DNA of 64,000 bases from Burkholderiaceae bacterium (GTDB lineage Bacteria > Pseudomonadota > Gammaproteobacteria > Burkholderiales > Burkholderiaceae_F), in NCBI GenBank assembly GCA_022843955.1, contig JALHMQ010000001.1, forward strand, positions 186,001 to 250,000, in the 5' to 3' direction. Position numbers and translations under genes: made by a program. Position 1 is the stretch's first letter, and every line of letters starts with the position of its first letter. A model generated the notes under the pieces. It saw only the letters and a list, made by a program, of their open reading frames with translations, was not told the origin of the DNA and searched no databases. Below, piece after piece: positions 33,333 to 42,654 of the stretch.

Positions 33333-34457
33333 ATGTTGATCACCCGACTGCTTGCCGTGGCCACTGCCGCCCTGCTGGCCGCCGCCTGCGGAAAGCAGGA
33401 ACCGCCCGCGCCCAAGGCCGAACCCAAGAAGGAAGAAGTGAAGAAGGTGGAGCCCGCCAAGATCGGGTTCGTCTACGTCAGCCCGGTCGGCGACGCCGGG
33501 TGGACGTCGCAGCACCATGCCGGGCGCGAGGAGATGGTCAAGGCGCTGGGCGACAAGGTCACCACCAGCTTCGTCGAGAAAGTGCCTGAAGGTGCCGACG
33601 CCGAGCGCGTGATCCGCGACTTGGCTTCGCAGGGTCACAAGCTCATCTTCACCACCAGCTTCGGCTTCATGAATCCGACGCTGAAGGTGGCTGAGGAATT
33701 CAAGGACGTGAAGTTCGAGCACGCCACCGGCTACAAGACAGCGCCGAACATGGCGGCGTACAACGCGCGCTTCTACGAGGGCCGCTACCTCGCCGGCATG
33801 ATCGCCGGCAAGAGCACCAAGTCGAACACGCTGGGCTACGTCGGCGCTTTCCCGATTCCCGAGGTGCTCCAGGGCATCAATGCCTTCACGCTCGGTGCGC
33901 GCTCGGTCAATCCGAAGGCGCAGGTGCGGGTGGTGTGGGTCAACAGCTGGTACGACCCGGGCAAGGAGCGTGAGGCGGCCAATGCGCTGATCGGGCAGGG
34001 CGCCGACGTGGTAACCCACCATACCGACTCGACCGCTGTCGTGGCTGCGGCCGAGGAGAAGGGCAAGTTCGCCGTCGCCTATCACTCCGACATGAGCAAG
34101 TTCGGTCCCAAGGCGCAGCTGGCGGCGGTGACGCATCACTGGGGCGCGTACTACACCAAGCGCACGCAGGAGATGCTGGACGGCAAATGGGCCACCGGCA
34201 GCGTCTGGATGGGCATGGCCGACGGCGCCATCAAGCTGGAGGGGATCAACGCCTCGGTGCCTAAAGAGCTGGTCGACATGGTGACGGCCAAGGGCGAAGA
34301 GATCCGCGGCGGCAAGTTCCACCCGTTCACCGGCCCGGTCAAGACCAACGACGGCAAGGACGTTCTCGCCAAGGATGCCGTGATGACCGATGAGCAGATG
34401 AGCAAGATGGATTTCTACGTGCAAGGCGTGGTCGGGAAAGTCCCGAGCGGGAAGTAG
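33333..34457 (+). CDS. BMP-family substrate-binding lipoprotein (purine/nucleoside)
   Basis: Binding protein of the BMP/PnrA/Med family, 374 residues. The lipobox is LAAAC (Cys19), then a Lys/Glu/Pro linker. The fold begins IGFVYVSPVGDAGWTSQHHAG and has LIFTTSFGFMNPTLKVAEE, both in ligand-contact regions. It delivers purines or nucleosides to the two permeases upstream. GGAGGA lies 9-14 nt before ATG 33333. A terminator follows at 34579. The following guaD gene suggests the substrate is guanine, xanthine or a purine nucleoside, an inference. Confidence 0.9.
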   Translation: MLITRLLAVATAALLAAACGKQEPPAPKAEPKKEEVKKVEPAKIGFVYVSPVGDAGWTSQHHAGREEMVKALGDKVTTSFVEKVPEGADAERVIRDLASQGHKLIFTTSFGFMNPTLKVAEEFKDVKFEHATGYKTAPNMAAYNARFYEGRYLAGMIAGKSTKSNTLGYVGAFPIPEVLQGINAFTLGARSVNPKAQVRVVWVNSWYDPGKEREAANALIGQGADVVTHHTDSTAVVAAAEEKGKFAVAYHSDMSKFGPKAQLAAVTHHWGAYYTKRTQEMLDGKWATGSVWMGMADGAIKLEGINASVPKELVDMVTAKGEEIRGGKFHPFTGPVKTNDGKDVLAKDAVMTDEQMSKMDFYVQGVVGKVPSGK

Positions 34458-34578
34458 TCGTAGGCGTTTCCCGTGTACGCGAGGCTGCGCCTCGCACGTG
34501 CACGTGGAACGACTGGTCAGAGGGGCTACGCTTCGGAGCGGCCGTGCGCTGCGCCCCTTCACAAAAGCAACGCAAAGC

Positions 34579-34613
34579 AACGAAACGGGCGACTGGGTCG
34601 CCCGTTTCGTTTT
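34579..34613 (+). terminator. terminator after the importer operon
   Basis: Long perfect stem of 15 bp, arms 34579-34593 and 34597-34611, with a 3-nt loop TGG and TTTT at 34610-34613 overlapping the 3' arm. It lies 22 nt before the guaD start. A second small hairpin, GCGAGGC/GCCTCGC (34479-34495), is nearer the stop codon. Confidence 0.85.
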
Positions 34614-34634
34614 GCGACTGTCCAGATTGCTTCG

Positions 34635-35957
34635 ATGTCCATCGTCCTGCGTGCCTCGCTGCTCGACTTCACGGCTGACCCGTCGCATGTGACGGGTGCG
34701 GTGCGCTTCATCGACGATGGACTCGTCGCGATCGACAACGGCCGCATTGCCGCTTGCGGCGAATACGCCGCGCTCACGCCGACCCTTTCGCCGGGGCAGC
34801 GGATCGACGACTGGCGTGGCTGCATCATCACGCCGGGCTTCATCGACACGCACCTGCATCTGCCGCAGATCGATGTGATCGCCTCGCCTGCGGCCGGGCT
34901 GCTGCAATGGCTGGAGCGCCACACGTTTCCGGCGGAGGCGGCCTTCGCCGATGCGCAGGTGTGTAGCGACGCGGCGACCTTCTTTCTTGACGAACTGGCG
35001 CGGCAGGGCACCACCAGCGCCTGTGTGTTCGGCACGGTGCACGCGCAGTCGGTGCAGGCGCTGTTCGAGCAGGCGCTGGCGCGCGATGTGCGCCTGGTGG
35101 CCGGCAAGTGCCTGATGGACAGCCACGCGCCTGCCAACCTGCGCGATACCGCCGAGGGCGGCGTGCAGGACAGTGCCGATCTGGCCGCCCATTGGCATGG
35201 ACGGGGCCGCCTGGGTTACGCCATCACGCCGCGCTTCGCGGCGACCTCATCGCGCCGGCAACTCGAACTGATCGGAGAACTGGCCCACGCTCGTCCCGAT
35301 CTGCTGATCCAGAGCCATGTGGCCGAAAACCTCGACGAGGTGCGCTGGATCGCGGATCTCTTCCCTGAGGCACGCTCCTACCTCGATGTGTACGACCGCT
35401 ACGGCCTGCTGCGCGACGGCGCCGTCTACGCCCATTGCATCCACCTCGATGCGGTCGATCGCCAACGCATGGCGCAGTCGCGTTCACTGGCGTCGGTGTG
35501 CGCGTCGTCGAATCTGTTTCTCGGCAGCGGGCTGTTCGACTTTGACGCGGCGCTCGATGCCGGCATGGCGCTGTCGCTGGGGACTGACGTGGGCGGCGGC
35601 CAGTCGTTCTCGATGTTCGCCGCGATGCGATCGACGCACGAGGTGGCTCGCCTGCGTGGCCAGGCGGTCAGCGCGCTGCAGCTGTGGTACTGGGCCACGC
35701 AGGGTGCAGCGCGCGCGCTGGGATGGTCGGCGCGGGTTGGTACGCTCGCGGCAGGTGCCGAGGCGGACCTTATCGTCATCGATCCCGCGGCCACGCCGCT
35801 GCTAGCTCGACGCACGGCGCAACTGCGCCATGCGGAATGTGTCGAGGAACTGCTGTTCGCTTTGCTGGTCTTGGCTGATGACCGCGCGGTGCGCGAGACC
35901 TTCATCGGCGGTCGTCCTGCCAAGTCCACCCTCCCTGCTGCTCGAAAGCCGTCATGA
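34635..35957 (+). CDS. guaD: guanine deaminase
   Basis: Zinc amidohydrolase of 440 residues that deaminates guanine to xanthine plus ammonia, cytoplasmic. Metal ligands are visible: IDTHLHLPQ (HxH, about residues 75-83), SHVAEN (about 230-235), AHCIHLD (about 270) and GTDVGGGQSFSMF (Asp, about 318). Length and motifs match GuaD rather than a cytosine or chlorohydrolase relative. It starts 22 nt after the terminator of the purine importer. Its 3' end overlaps the FtsX-like gene (ATGA). Confidence 0.92.
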   Translation: MSIVLRASLLDFTADPSHVTGAVRFIDDGLVAIDNGRIAACGEYAALTPTLSPGQRIDDWRGCIITPGFIDTHLHLPQIDVIASPAAGLLQWLERHTFPAEAAFADAQVCSDAATFFLDELARQGTTSACVFGTVHAQSVQALFEQALARDVRLVAGKCLMDSHAPANLRDTAEGGVQDSADLAAHWHGRGRLGYAITPRFAATSSRRQLELIGELAHARPDLLIQSHVAENLDEVRWIADLFPEARSYLDVYDRYGLLRDGAVYAHCIHLDAVDRQRMAQSRSLASVCASSNLFLGSGLFDFDAALDAGMALSLGTDVGGGQSFSMFAAMRSTHEVARLRGQAVSALQLWYWATQGAARALGWSARVGTLAAGAEADLIVIDPAATPLLARRTAQLRHAECVEELLFALLVLADDRAVRETFIGGRPAKSTLPAARKPS

Positions 35958-38452
35958 CCCTGACTCATCTGCTGTCGCAGGCTGCACGCATGACACTGCG
36001 CGACTGGCGCGCCGGCGAACTGCGGCTGCTGGCCACCGCGCTCGTGATCGCCGTGGCCGCCGTGACCAGCGTGGGCTTCTTCGTCGACCGCATCCGCCTG
36101 GGGCTGGAGCGCGACGCGCGCCAACTGCTTGGAGCCGACCTCGTCATCAGCTCCGATACGCCGCTACAGCCGCCGCTACGCGATGGGGGCGAACTGCAGT
36201 TTGCCGAGACGGTCACCTTTCCCAGCATGGCAATCAGCGGCGACGATCCGGTCCGCAGCACGCTGGCGGCGGTGAAGGCGGTCAGTCCAGGCTATCCATT
36301 GCGAGGCACGCTGCTCACGCGCGAGCAGGTAGAGGGTCGGGTATCGCCCGCCGGCGGCATTCCGGAGGCCGGCACCGTGTGGGTCGACCCGCAGGCCGTG
36401 CAGGCCCTGCGCATCGCGGTTGGTGCACCGCTGAAACTGGGCGAGAAGACCTTTCGCGTCGCCCGCGTGATCGCGGTGGAGCCCGATCGAGGCGGGCAGT
36501 TCATCAACTTCGCGCCGCGCGTGATGGTCAATCTGGCAGATCTGCCGGCGACCGAGCTGATCCAGCCCGGCAGCCGCGTTACCTATCGCCTGCTGGTGGC
36601 GGGCGAAGGCTCCGCGGTGCGAAGTTACCGCGATCGCATCACGCCGCTGCTCAAGCGCGGTCAGGAGATCGACACGCTCGAAGGTGGCCAGCCGCAAATG
36701 CAGCGGACCATGGAACGCGCCGAGCGCTTCCTGTCGCTGGTGGCGCTGTTGGCGGCGATGGTGGCGGCGGTGGCGGTAGCTGCGTCCGCCCGCCGGTTCT
36801 CGCTGCGCCATCTGGATTCCTGCGCCATGCTGCGCTGTCTGGGCCTCGCGCAGGCCGACATCTTCCGCTTGTTCGCGCTTGAGTTCGTGTTCGTCGGCTT
36901 GGCCGCCTGTGCCGTCGGCATGCTGCTCGGCTTCGGATTCCACTTCGTGCTGCTCGAGGTGCTGGGCACGCTGATCCGCACCGAACTGCCACTGCCGTCG
37001 ATGCTGCCGGCGGTGCAGGGGTTCGTCTGCGGCATGGTGCTGCTGCTCGGCTTTGCGCTGCCGCCACTGGTGCAGTTGCGCCGCGTGCCGCCATTGCGCG
37101 TCCTGCGCAAGGATCTGGGCGCGCCCAGTGGCCGCGCTGCGCTCGGCTACCTGGTGGGTGTTGGCGGCTTCTTCGGCTTGCTGGTGTGGAGCGCCAACGA
37201 CCTGAAGATCGGCAGCTTGACGGCCGGTGGCTTCGCCCTCGGGATCCTGTTCTTTGCCGCCGTGGCCTTTGCCGTCCTGCGCCTGCTGTCGCCGCTGCGC
37301 GCGATCACCGGGCGTCTCGGCATCTCGTGGCGGTTTGCAGTGGCAGCGGTGTTGCGCCGGCCCGCCGCCACGGTCGTGCAACTGGTGTCGCTGTCGGTCG
37401 GGTTGATGGCCCTGCTGCTGTTGACGGTCACGCGCACGGATCTCGTCAACGCCTGGCGTGCGGCAGCACCACCGGATGCGCCGAACCGTTTCGTCATCAA
37501 CATCCAGCCCGAGCAGGTCAATGCCATCGAGGCCCGCCTGGCGCAGGCCGATCTGCCGGACGCCTTGGTGTATCCGATGGTGCGCGGCCGGCTCATCCAG
37601 ATCAACGCCAAACCGGTGGGGCCGGAGGGCTTTGCCAACGAACGCGCGCAGCGGATGGTGGACCGCGAGTTCAACCTCTCTTACGCGGATGAAGCGCCGA
37701 GTCACAACCCGATCCTGTCCGGCACCTGGTTCAAGGCCGGGGCGGCGGAGTTGTCGATCGAGGTCGGCGTCGCCAAGACCCTTGGCATCAATCTAGGCGA
37801 CGAACTGACGTTCGACATCGCCGGTGAGCAGGTCAACGCGCGTGCCACCTCGATGCGCAAGGTCAACTGGGATTCCATGCGGGCGAACTTCTTCATCATC
37901 ATGCCGCCCGGCCTGTTGGCCGATAAACCGCGCAGCTTCATCACGGCGTTTCACCTGCCTGATTCCAAGGCCGGGTTCACCAGCGATCTTCTGCGCGAGT
38001 ACCCGAACCTCACCGTAGTCGACACCAGTGCCATATTCCGGCAGGTGCAGGCGGTGATCGATCAGGTGATTGCGGCAGTCGAATTCCTGTTCGTCTTCAC
38101 GCTGGCCGCCGGTGTGCTGGTGCTGTACGCGGCGCTGGCCAGCTCGCGCGACGAGCGCGTGCGCGAGGCGGCGCTACTGCGGGCACTTGGCGCCTCGCGC
38201 CAGCAACTGCAGCGTGCGCAGGTGGCCGAGATGCTTTGCCTCGGCGGGCTGGCCGGCTTGCTGGCCGCGACGGGCGCTGCGGCGATCGGCTGGGCGCTGG
38301 CCAGGTACGCCTTCGAGTTCGAGTACGCGGTCACGCCCTGGGTGTTCGTGCTGGGCATCGGCGGCGGCGCGCTGTGCGCATTGCTGGGCGGCTGGATGGG
38401 CCTGCGCGCGGTGCTGCGCACGCCGCCGCTGACCTCGCTGCGGGAGGCTTGA
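35954..38452 (+). CDS. FtsX-like ABC permease (YbbP/LolE-type)
   Basis: Large inner-membrane protein, 832 residues, with about ten helices: one near the N-terminus, a first FtsX module (about 255-420), a central pair, and a second FtsX module (about 700-820). Large periplasmic MacB-like domains lie between. Related YbbP works with the ATPase YbbA, often beside the thioesterase TesA; neither is next to it here. It starts inside the guaD stop (ATGA) and is followed after 1 nt by the haemoglobin gene. The transported substrate is unknown. Confidence 0.88.
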   Translation: MTLTHLLSQAARMTLRDWRAGELRLLATALVIAVAAVTSVGFFVDRIRLGLERDARQLLGADLVISSDTPLQPPLRDGGELQFAETVTFPSMAISGDDPVRSTLAAVKAVSPGYPLRGTLLTREQVEGRVSPAGGIPEAGTVWVDPQAVQALRIAVGAPLKLGEKTFRVARVIAVEPDRGGQFINFAPRVMVNLADLPATELIQPGSRVTYRLLVAGEGSAVRSYRDRITPLLKRGQEIDTLEGGQPQMQRTMERAERFLSLVALLAAMVAAVAVAASARRFSLRHLDSCAMLRCLGLAQADIFRLFALEFVFVGLAACAVGMLLGFGFHFVLLEVLGTLIRTELPLPSMLPAVQGFVCGMVLLLGFALPPLVQLRRVPPLRVLRKDLGAPSGRAALGYLVGVGGFFGLLVWSANDLKIGSLTAGGFALGILFFAAVAFAVLRLLSPLRAITGRLGISWRFAVAAVLRRPAATVVQLVSLSVGLMALLLLTVTRTDLVNAWRAAAPPDAPNRFVINIQPEQVNAIEARLAQADLPDALVYPMVRGRLIQINAKPVGPEGFANERAQRMVDREFNLSYADEAPSHNPILSGTWFKAGAAELSIEVGVAKTLGINLGDELTFDIAGEQVNARATSMRKVNWDSMRANFFIIMPPGLLADKPRSFITAFHLPDSKAGFTSDLLREYPNLTVVDTSAIFRQVQAVIDQVIAAVEFLFVFTLAAGVLVLYAALASSRDERVREAALLRALGASRQQLQRAQVAEMLCLGGLAGLLAATGAAAIGWALARYAFEFEYAVTPWVFVLGIGGGALCALLGGWMGLRAVLRTPPLTSLREA

Positions 38453-38453
38453 A

Positions 38454-38876
38454 GTGAGCGGCGTGCCAGATCCGACCGCGGCGGTCGAGCAGGCGCAAGA
38501 CACGCCGTACGCGCGGCTCGGCGGCGATGCAGCCGTGCGTGCGCTGGTTGATCGCTTCTACGACCTGATGGACCTGGAGCCCGGCTATGCCCGCCTGCGC
38601 AGCGTGCATGGCAACGAGCTCGCGGCCGCGCGCGACAAGCTCTACTGGTTCCTCAGTGGCTGGCTGGGTGGGCCGAATCACTACATCGAGCGCTTCGGCC
38701 ATCCGCGCCTGCGGCAGCGGCATCTGCCGTTCACGATCGGCAGCGTCGAACGTGATCAGTGGCTGCAGTGCATGAACCAGGCCATGGTCGAAGAGGGCGT
38801 GGACGAAGCGTTGCGGCTGCGCCTGGTGCAGTCGTTCTTCCAGACCGCCGACTGGATGCGTAACCGGGATGGATGA
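38454..38876 (+). CDS. group II truncated haemoglobin
   Basis: Truncated haemoglobin of 140 residues, cytoplasmic. It opens with PYARLGGDAAVRALVDRFYDLM. The group II features are the Trp at G8 (ERDQWLQCM) and the proximal His in RQRHLPFTIG, plus YWFLSGWLGGP. Such proteins bind O2 or handle NO and peroxide; the exact role here is not shown. GTG 38454 is used, with GGGAGG (38442-38447) as Shine-Dalgarno. It belongs to the guaD-FtsX unit by spacing. Confidence 0.9.
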   Translation: MSGVPDPTAAVEQAQDTPYARLGGDAAVRALVDRFYDLMDLEPGYARLRSVHGNELAAARDKLYWFLSGWLGGPNHYIERFGHPRLRQRHLPFTIGSVERDQWLQCMNQAMVEEGVDEALRLRLVQSFFQTADWMRNRDG

Positions 38877-38943
38877 GTCCTCGCGTCGCCTTCCTGGGCG
38901 CAACCGTCAGATCGGACGCTGACGAGACAAGGTGCGCTCGCTG

Positions 38944-39612
38944 ATGGACTTCAGCTCGTGGCAAGGGGTCGTGGCGACCGTGCTTGGTCTGGCGGTCATC
39001 ACGCTGGTGATGGTCGGCATTCGTCTGCTCGTCATGCAGACCGTGCAGCAGCGCAACCAACGGGAGAACCGCCAGGTCAACGAGCGGCTGCGTCTGCTGA
39101 TTGCCGCTTACAAGGTGCTTGGCGGCTCGTTCACCGGCGACCTCCTGGTCGACCCGACGCGCCTGCGCGACCTGCGCCAGGACGCTGATGCCGCCGACTC
39201 CGCGGTTGACAATGGTGCCTCGGTGGCGCTCACTGGATCGGATCGTCGCCGTCGCGTGCGCGACGCGGTCGAGGCCGCGCTATCCGATGTGATCCTGCTC
39301 GGCACCGAGGAACAGGTGCGGCTGGCGGCGCAGGCAGCTTCCGATCTTGCTGCTGGACGGACGGTCGAGACCGCCGCGCTGGTGGTGTCACTGCGAGATT
39401 TCGTGCGTCAAGTGCTTGACCTGGAGCCCGTCCCGTCGGACCTGACGATCCCCAAGCAGGGCGCATTGCGCCCGCCAGGCGGCGGATCATCGGGTCGGGG
39501 GCGCGAGGCGCGGGCAGACGCCACCGGCGGGAAGACCGGGGCAGGCGCCGCCGGGGCCGGTGGCTTGGGGATGGGCGTCGGTCTCGGCGGAACGGGCGAG
39601 GCAGACCGCTAG
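38944..39612 (+). CDS. membrane-anchored hypothetical protein
   Basis: I do not recognise a named family. The 222-residue product has an N-terminal transmembrane helix (about residues 6-30), a Gln/Arg/Asn-rich segment (QQRNQRENRQVNERLR), a helical domain with RRRVRDAVEAALSDVILLGTEEQVRLAA in two adjoining parts, and a Gly/Ala-rich tail. It resembles conserved small membrane proteins found singly in betaproteobacteria. ATG 38944 is preferred (AAGGTG at 38929-38934); GTG 38932 adds four residues. Confidence 0.7.
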   Translation: MDFSSWQGVVATVLGLAVITLVMVGIRLLVMQTVQQRNQRENRQVNERLRLLIAAYKVLGGSFTGDLLVDPTRLRDLRQDADAADSAVDNGASVALTGSDRRRRVRDAVEAALSDVILLGTEEQVRLAAQAASDLAAGRTVETAALVVSLRDFVRQVLDLEPVPSDLTIPKQGALRPPGGGSSGRGREARADATGGKTGAGAAGAGGLGMGVGLGGTGEADR

Positions 39613-39725
39613 CTCGTTGACCGGGCTAACGCTTGCGAGCCTGCACGCGGCGAAGTCGACATCGAGTTCCCGCGCAGATCGCAGGGGGCGACGTCATAGG
39701 CACACCGGACAGGCGCAATCCAGCG

Positions 39726-40646
39726 TCAGGCCGCTGCAGGTGAGGCGCCCGTCGGCACCTTGGCGTTGTCACGCGCAAGTTCTTCGCGCGTGGTGATGCG
39801 GCGGAACCACACCGTCACGGCGCTCGAGGTCAAGACGATGAACAGCGAATAGAGCACCGGGATGAGCAGCACCTGCTGTTGCATGTCACCCTTGAACGTG
39901 AGCAGCACCACCAGCACCGCGAGCGGCCCGTTCTGAATGCCGGTTTCCAGAGCGATGGTGCGGCTGCGGCGCGCGTCCTGCCGCAGCGCACGGCTGAGCG
40001 CCCAACCGAGCGCCATACCGAAGAGCCCCAGACCGATCGAGGCGAAGTAGACCGATGCGGGTGTGGTGGCCAGCAGCATATGGTTGCGCGGAACCCAGGT
40101 GACGATCAGGAAAAGAATGACGACGATGCCGAGGAAGCCGCCGATCAGCTCGATCGTGGCGCCGACATTCGGATTCCACTTGCGCAGCAGCATGCCGATC
40201 AGCGTTGGCACGATCAGCACCACCAGCACCTGCGCCACGTTGCCGGCGGGCACCGCGTACTCGGACGGCAGGCCGATCATGCCCGAGTAGAACTCCAGCA
40301 GGGCTGGCACCATCGCTACCGCGACCAGCGTCGAGCACACCGTCATCATGATCGACAGCGCCAGTACGCCCTTGCTGAAGTAGGTGAAGATGTTCGAAGT
40401 CGTGCCACCCGGCATGCAGCCCATCAGGATCAGGCCGATCGCCAGCGCCGGCGGCAGTCCCAGCCCGACCGCCAGTGCGTAGGCGAGCAACGGCATGATC
40501 GCGTACTGGCACAGCAGGCCGACCAGGATGCCTTGCGGCTTGCGAAAGGCGATGCGAAAGTCCTTGAACGTGAGCGATGCGCCCATGCCCAGCATGATGA
40601 CCATCATCATGATGCCGAGCAGCTTGGTTTCGAGTTCGGTGAGCAC
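39726..40646 (-). CDS. BASS-family sodium symporter
   Basis: Bile acid:sodium symporter-like protein, 306 residues with nine or ten helices. The family motif MGCMPGGTTSNIFTYFSKG (helix 4a/b region) and ETGIQNGPLAVLVV (helix 9a/b region) mark the two crossover segments. Bacterial members carry organic anions such as pantoate or keto acids; the substrate here cannot be told. It is upstream of nothing on this strand for about 700 bp (convergent with 38944-39612) and is separated from the acyl-CoA ligase by palindromic repeats. Confidence 0.9.
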   Translation of the reverse strand: MLTELETKLLGIMMMVIMLGMGASLTFKDFRIAFRKPQGILVGLLCQYAIMPLLAYALAVGLGLPPALAIGLILMGCMPGGTTSNIFTYFSKGVLALSIMMTVCSTLVAVAMVPALLEFYSGMIGLPSEYAVPAGNVAQVLVVLIVPTLIGMLLRKWNPNVGATIELIGGFLGIVVILFLIVTWVPRNHMLLATTPASVYFASIGLGLFGMALGWALSRALRQDARRSRTIALETGIQNGPLAVLVVLLTFKGDMQQQVLLIPVLYSLFIVLTSSAVTVWFRRITTREELARDNAKVPTGASPAAA

Positions 40647-40661
40647 TGTGGTCTCCGTCGC

Positions 40662-40728
40662 TTCCCGCGCTGGCGGGAACCTGGTGTCTGCGTGAGGTGC
40701 GAAGCAGCGTCCCCGCTGCCGCGGGGAC
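40662..40728. repeat. pair of short palindromic elements
   Basis: Two tetraloop hairpins in the 86-bp gap between genes: TTCCCGC/GCGGGAA (arms 40662-40668 and 40673-40679) and GTCCCCGC/GCGGGGAC (arms 40709-40716 and 40721-40728). They resemble the palindrome at 54956-54977 (GGTTCCCGC/GCGGGAACC), which suggests a dispersed intergenic repeat family. No T-tract, so a terminator role is uncertain. Confidence 0.6.
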
Positions 40729-40732
40729 GGCG

Positions 40733-42472
40733 TCAGCCGCCGGCTTTTGCCTGGTACTCGGCCTTCAGATCCTTGCGCAGGATCTTGCCGATCGGCGTCT
40801 TCGGCAGTTCCTTGCGGAACTCGATGTTGCGCGGCAGCTTGTAGTCGGTGAGAAGGCGCTTGCAGTGCGCCCGCACCGCCTCCTCGGTCAAGCCTTCGCC
40901 CTGCGGCACGATGTAGGCGCGCACCGCTTCACCGCTCTTGCTGTCCGGTACGCCGATCACGGCAACCTCGAGCACGGCGTCCATCTTGGCAATCGCATCC
41001 TCCACCTCGTTCGGGTACACGTTGAAGCCCGACACCAGGATCATGTCCTTCTTGCGATCGACGATCTTGAAGTAGCCATCTCGATCCATGATCGCGATGT
41101 CACCGGTGTACAGCCAGCCGTCGCGCACCGTCTTGGCGGTTTCGTCCGGCCGGTTCCAGTAGCCCTGCATCACCTGCGGGCCGCTCACGATCAGTTCGCC
41201 CGGCTCGCCGAGCGCCACCGGCTTGCCGGCATCGTCGACCAGGCGCACGCCGGTGCCCGGCACCGGTATGCCGATGGCATCCGGCTTGTGGGTGCCGCTG
41301 ATCGGGTTGAAGCACACCACCGGCGACGACTCCGTCAGCCCATAGCCCTCGGCGATACGGGTGCCGGTGATCGACTGCCAGCGTTCGGCCACCGCGTGCT
41401 GCAGCGCTGCGCCACCGGCGACCGCGGCCTTCAGGTGGCGCGGCGGGAACGCGGTGAACCACTCTTCGTTCATCAGGGCGTTGAACAATGTGTTGACGCC
41501 GCTGATCCAGGTGATCTTGTAGTTGTCGAATGCGCGCTGCAGGTTCTGGATCGGCCGCGGACTGGGCACCAGCACGTTGCGCGCGCCCACGGTGTAGAAG
41601 CACAGCAGATTGAAGGTGAAGGCGAAGATGTGATACAGCGGCAGGGCCGTGAGCACCACCTCCTTGCCTTCTTCGATGTGGCTGCGGCCCATGGCGAACG
41701 CCTGGGTCAGGTTGTTGAGCAGGTTGCCGTGGGTCAGCATCGCGCCCTTGCTCACACCGGTGGTGCCACCGGTGTACTGCAGCGCGGCGAGCGACGAATG
41801 GCCAATGCCCTGGGTGAACGCCGCCACGTCCACGTTGTCGCGCTGGCGCACCATCGCGCCCTCTGCCAGCGCCCAGTCGAAGCGAATGTGCTTGACCGTG
41901 ATCTTGGGCAGTGCCCTGTTCCACCACTTCATTACGCCGCGGATCACGGCGCGCGGCACCGGAGAGAAGAACTGCGGCACCTCGGCGACGATCACCTGGC
42001 GGATACCGGTGCGCGCCAGGATGCCGTCCAGCTTGTCGGCGAACATGTCGACGATCACCAGTGCTTCGGCGCCTGAGTCACGGAACTGGTGTTCCATTTC
42101 GCTCGGCGTGTACAGCGGATTGGTGTTCACCAGCACGCAGCCGGCCTTCAGGATGCCGAACGCTGCCACCGGATAGGCCAGGCAGTTCGGCGTCTGCAGC
42201 GCCACCCGCGCGCCTTGCGCCAGCCCGAGCACCTGGCGCAGGTACACGGCGAAGGCGTCGGCGTAGGCATCGACCTGCGCAAAACTGAGCGAGCCATGCA
42301 TGCCGTTGGGCATGCAGGTGGTGAATGCAGTTTCCTTGGCAAAGCGGGATGCTGACTGCGCGAGCAACTGCGCCAGGTTGTCCTGCGCCGGCAGCGGCAA
42401 GTCGCGCGCGACATGGGTGCCGTAGTGCTCGACCCAGGGTTGCAGGTCGTACAAGGGGGCGGGCAGGTTCAC
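40733..42472 (-). CDS. fadD: long-chain acyl-CoA synthetase
   Basis: AMP-forming ligase of 579 residues that activates fatty acids to acyl-CoA at the inner membrane. The P-loop YTGGTTGVSKGAML, the GYGLTESSPVV adenylation motif, GWLYTGDIA and the C-terminal catalytic Lys in PIGKILRKDLK are all intact. GTG 42472 is chosen because AGGAGA sits just upstream and the product begins in line with FadD; the open frame beyond it (to 42745) is Arg-rich antisense to rmuC. It is divergent from rmuC. Confidence 0.93.
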   Translation of the reverse strand: MNLPAPLYDLQPWVEHYGTHVARDLPLPAQDNLAQLLAQSASRFAKETAFTTCMPNGMHGSLSFAQVDAYADAFAVYLRQVLGLAQGARVALQTPNCLAYPVAAFGILKAGCVLVNTNPLYTPSEMEHQFRDSGAEALVIVDMFADKLDGILARTGIRQVIVAEVPQFFSPVPRAVIRGVMKWWNRALPKITVKHIRFDWALAEGAMVRQRDNVDVAAFTQGIGHSSLAALQYTGGTTGVSKGAMLTHGNLLNNLTQAFAMGRSHIEEGKEVVLTALPLYHIFAFTFNLLCFYTVGARNVLVPSPRPIQNLQRAFDNYKITWISGVNTLFNALMNEEWFTAFPPRHLKAAVAGGAALQHAVAERWQSITGTRIAEGYGLTESSPVVCFNPISGTHKPDAIGIPVPGTGVRLVDDAGKPVALGEPGELIVSGPQVMQGYWNRPDETAKTVRDGWLYTGDIAIMDRDGYFKIVDRKKDMILVSGFNVYPNEVEDAIAKMDAVLEVAVIGVPDSKSGEAVRAYIVPQGEGLTEEAVRAHCKRLLTDYKLPRNIEFRKELPKTPIGKILRKDLKAEYQAKAGG

Positions 42473-42654
42473 GGGAGGTCTCCTGGCAATCTCATCATCG
42501 TGCGGTCGAACGCCGCACTGGCGAGCCCGGGCACCTGCCGGACATCGAGGGGTGGCGGATTCTCCGAGCGCGGGCCTGCTGCGAGTAGGCGGGGTTACCC
42601 CTAAGCGCCGTCGCGCGTCGCCTATCATCGGCGCCCTGCCTGCCGCGGTATGCC

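Noticed and set aside
32970-35198. 742-codon minus-strand frame opposite the binding lipoprotein and guaD
   Set aside because: Antisense shadow; no motif or ribosome-binding site, and the plus-strand genes are certain.
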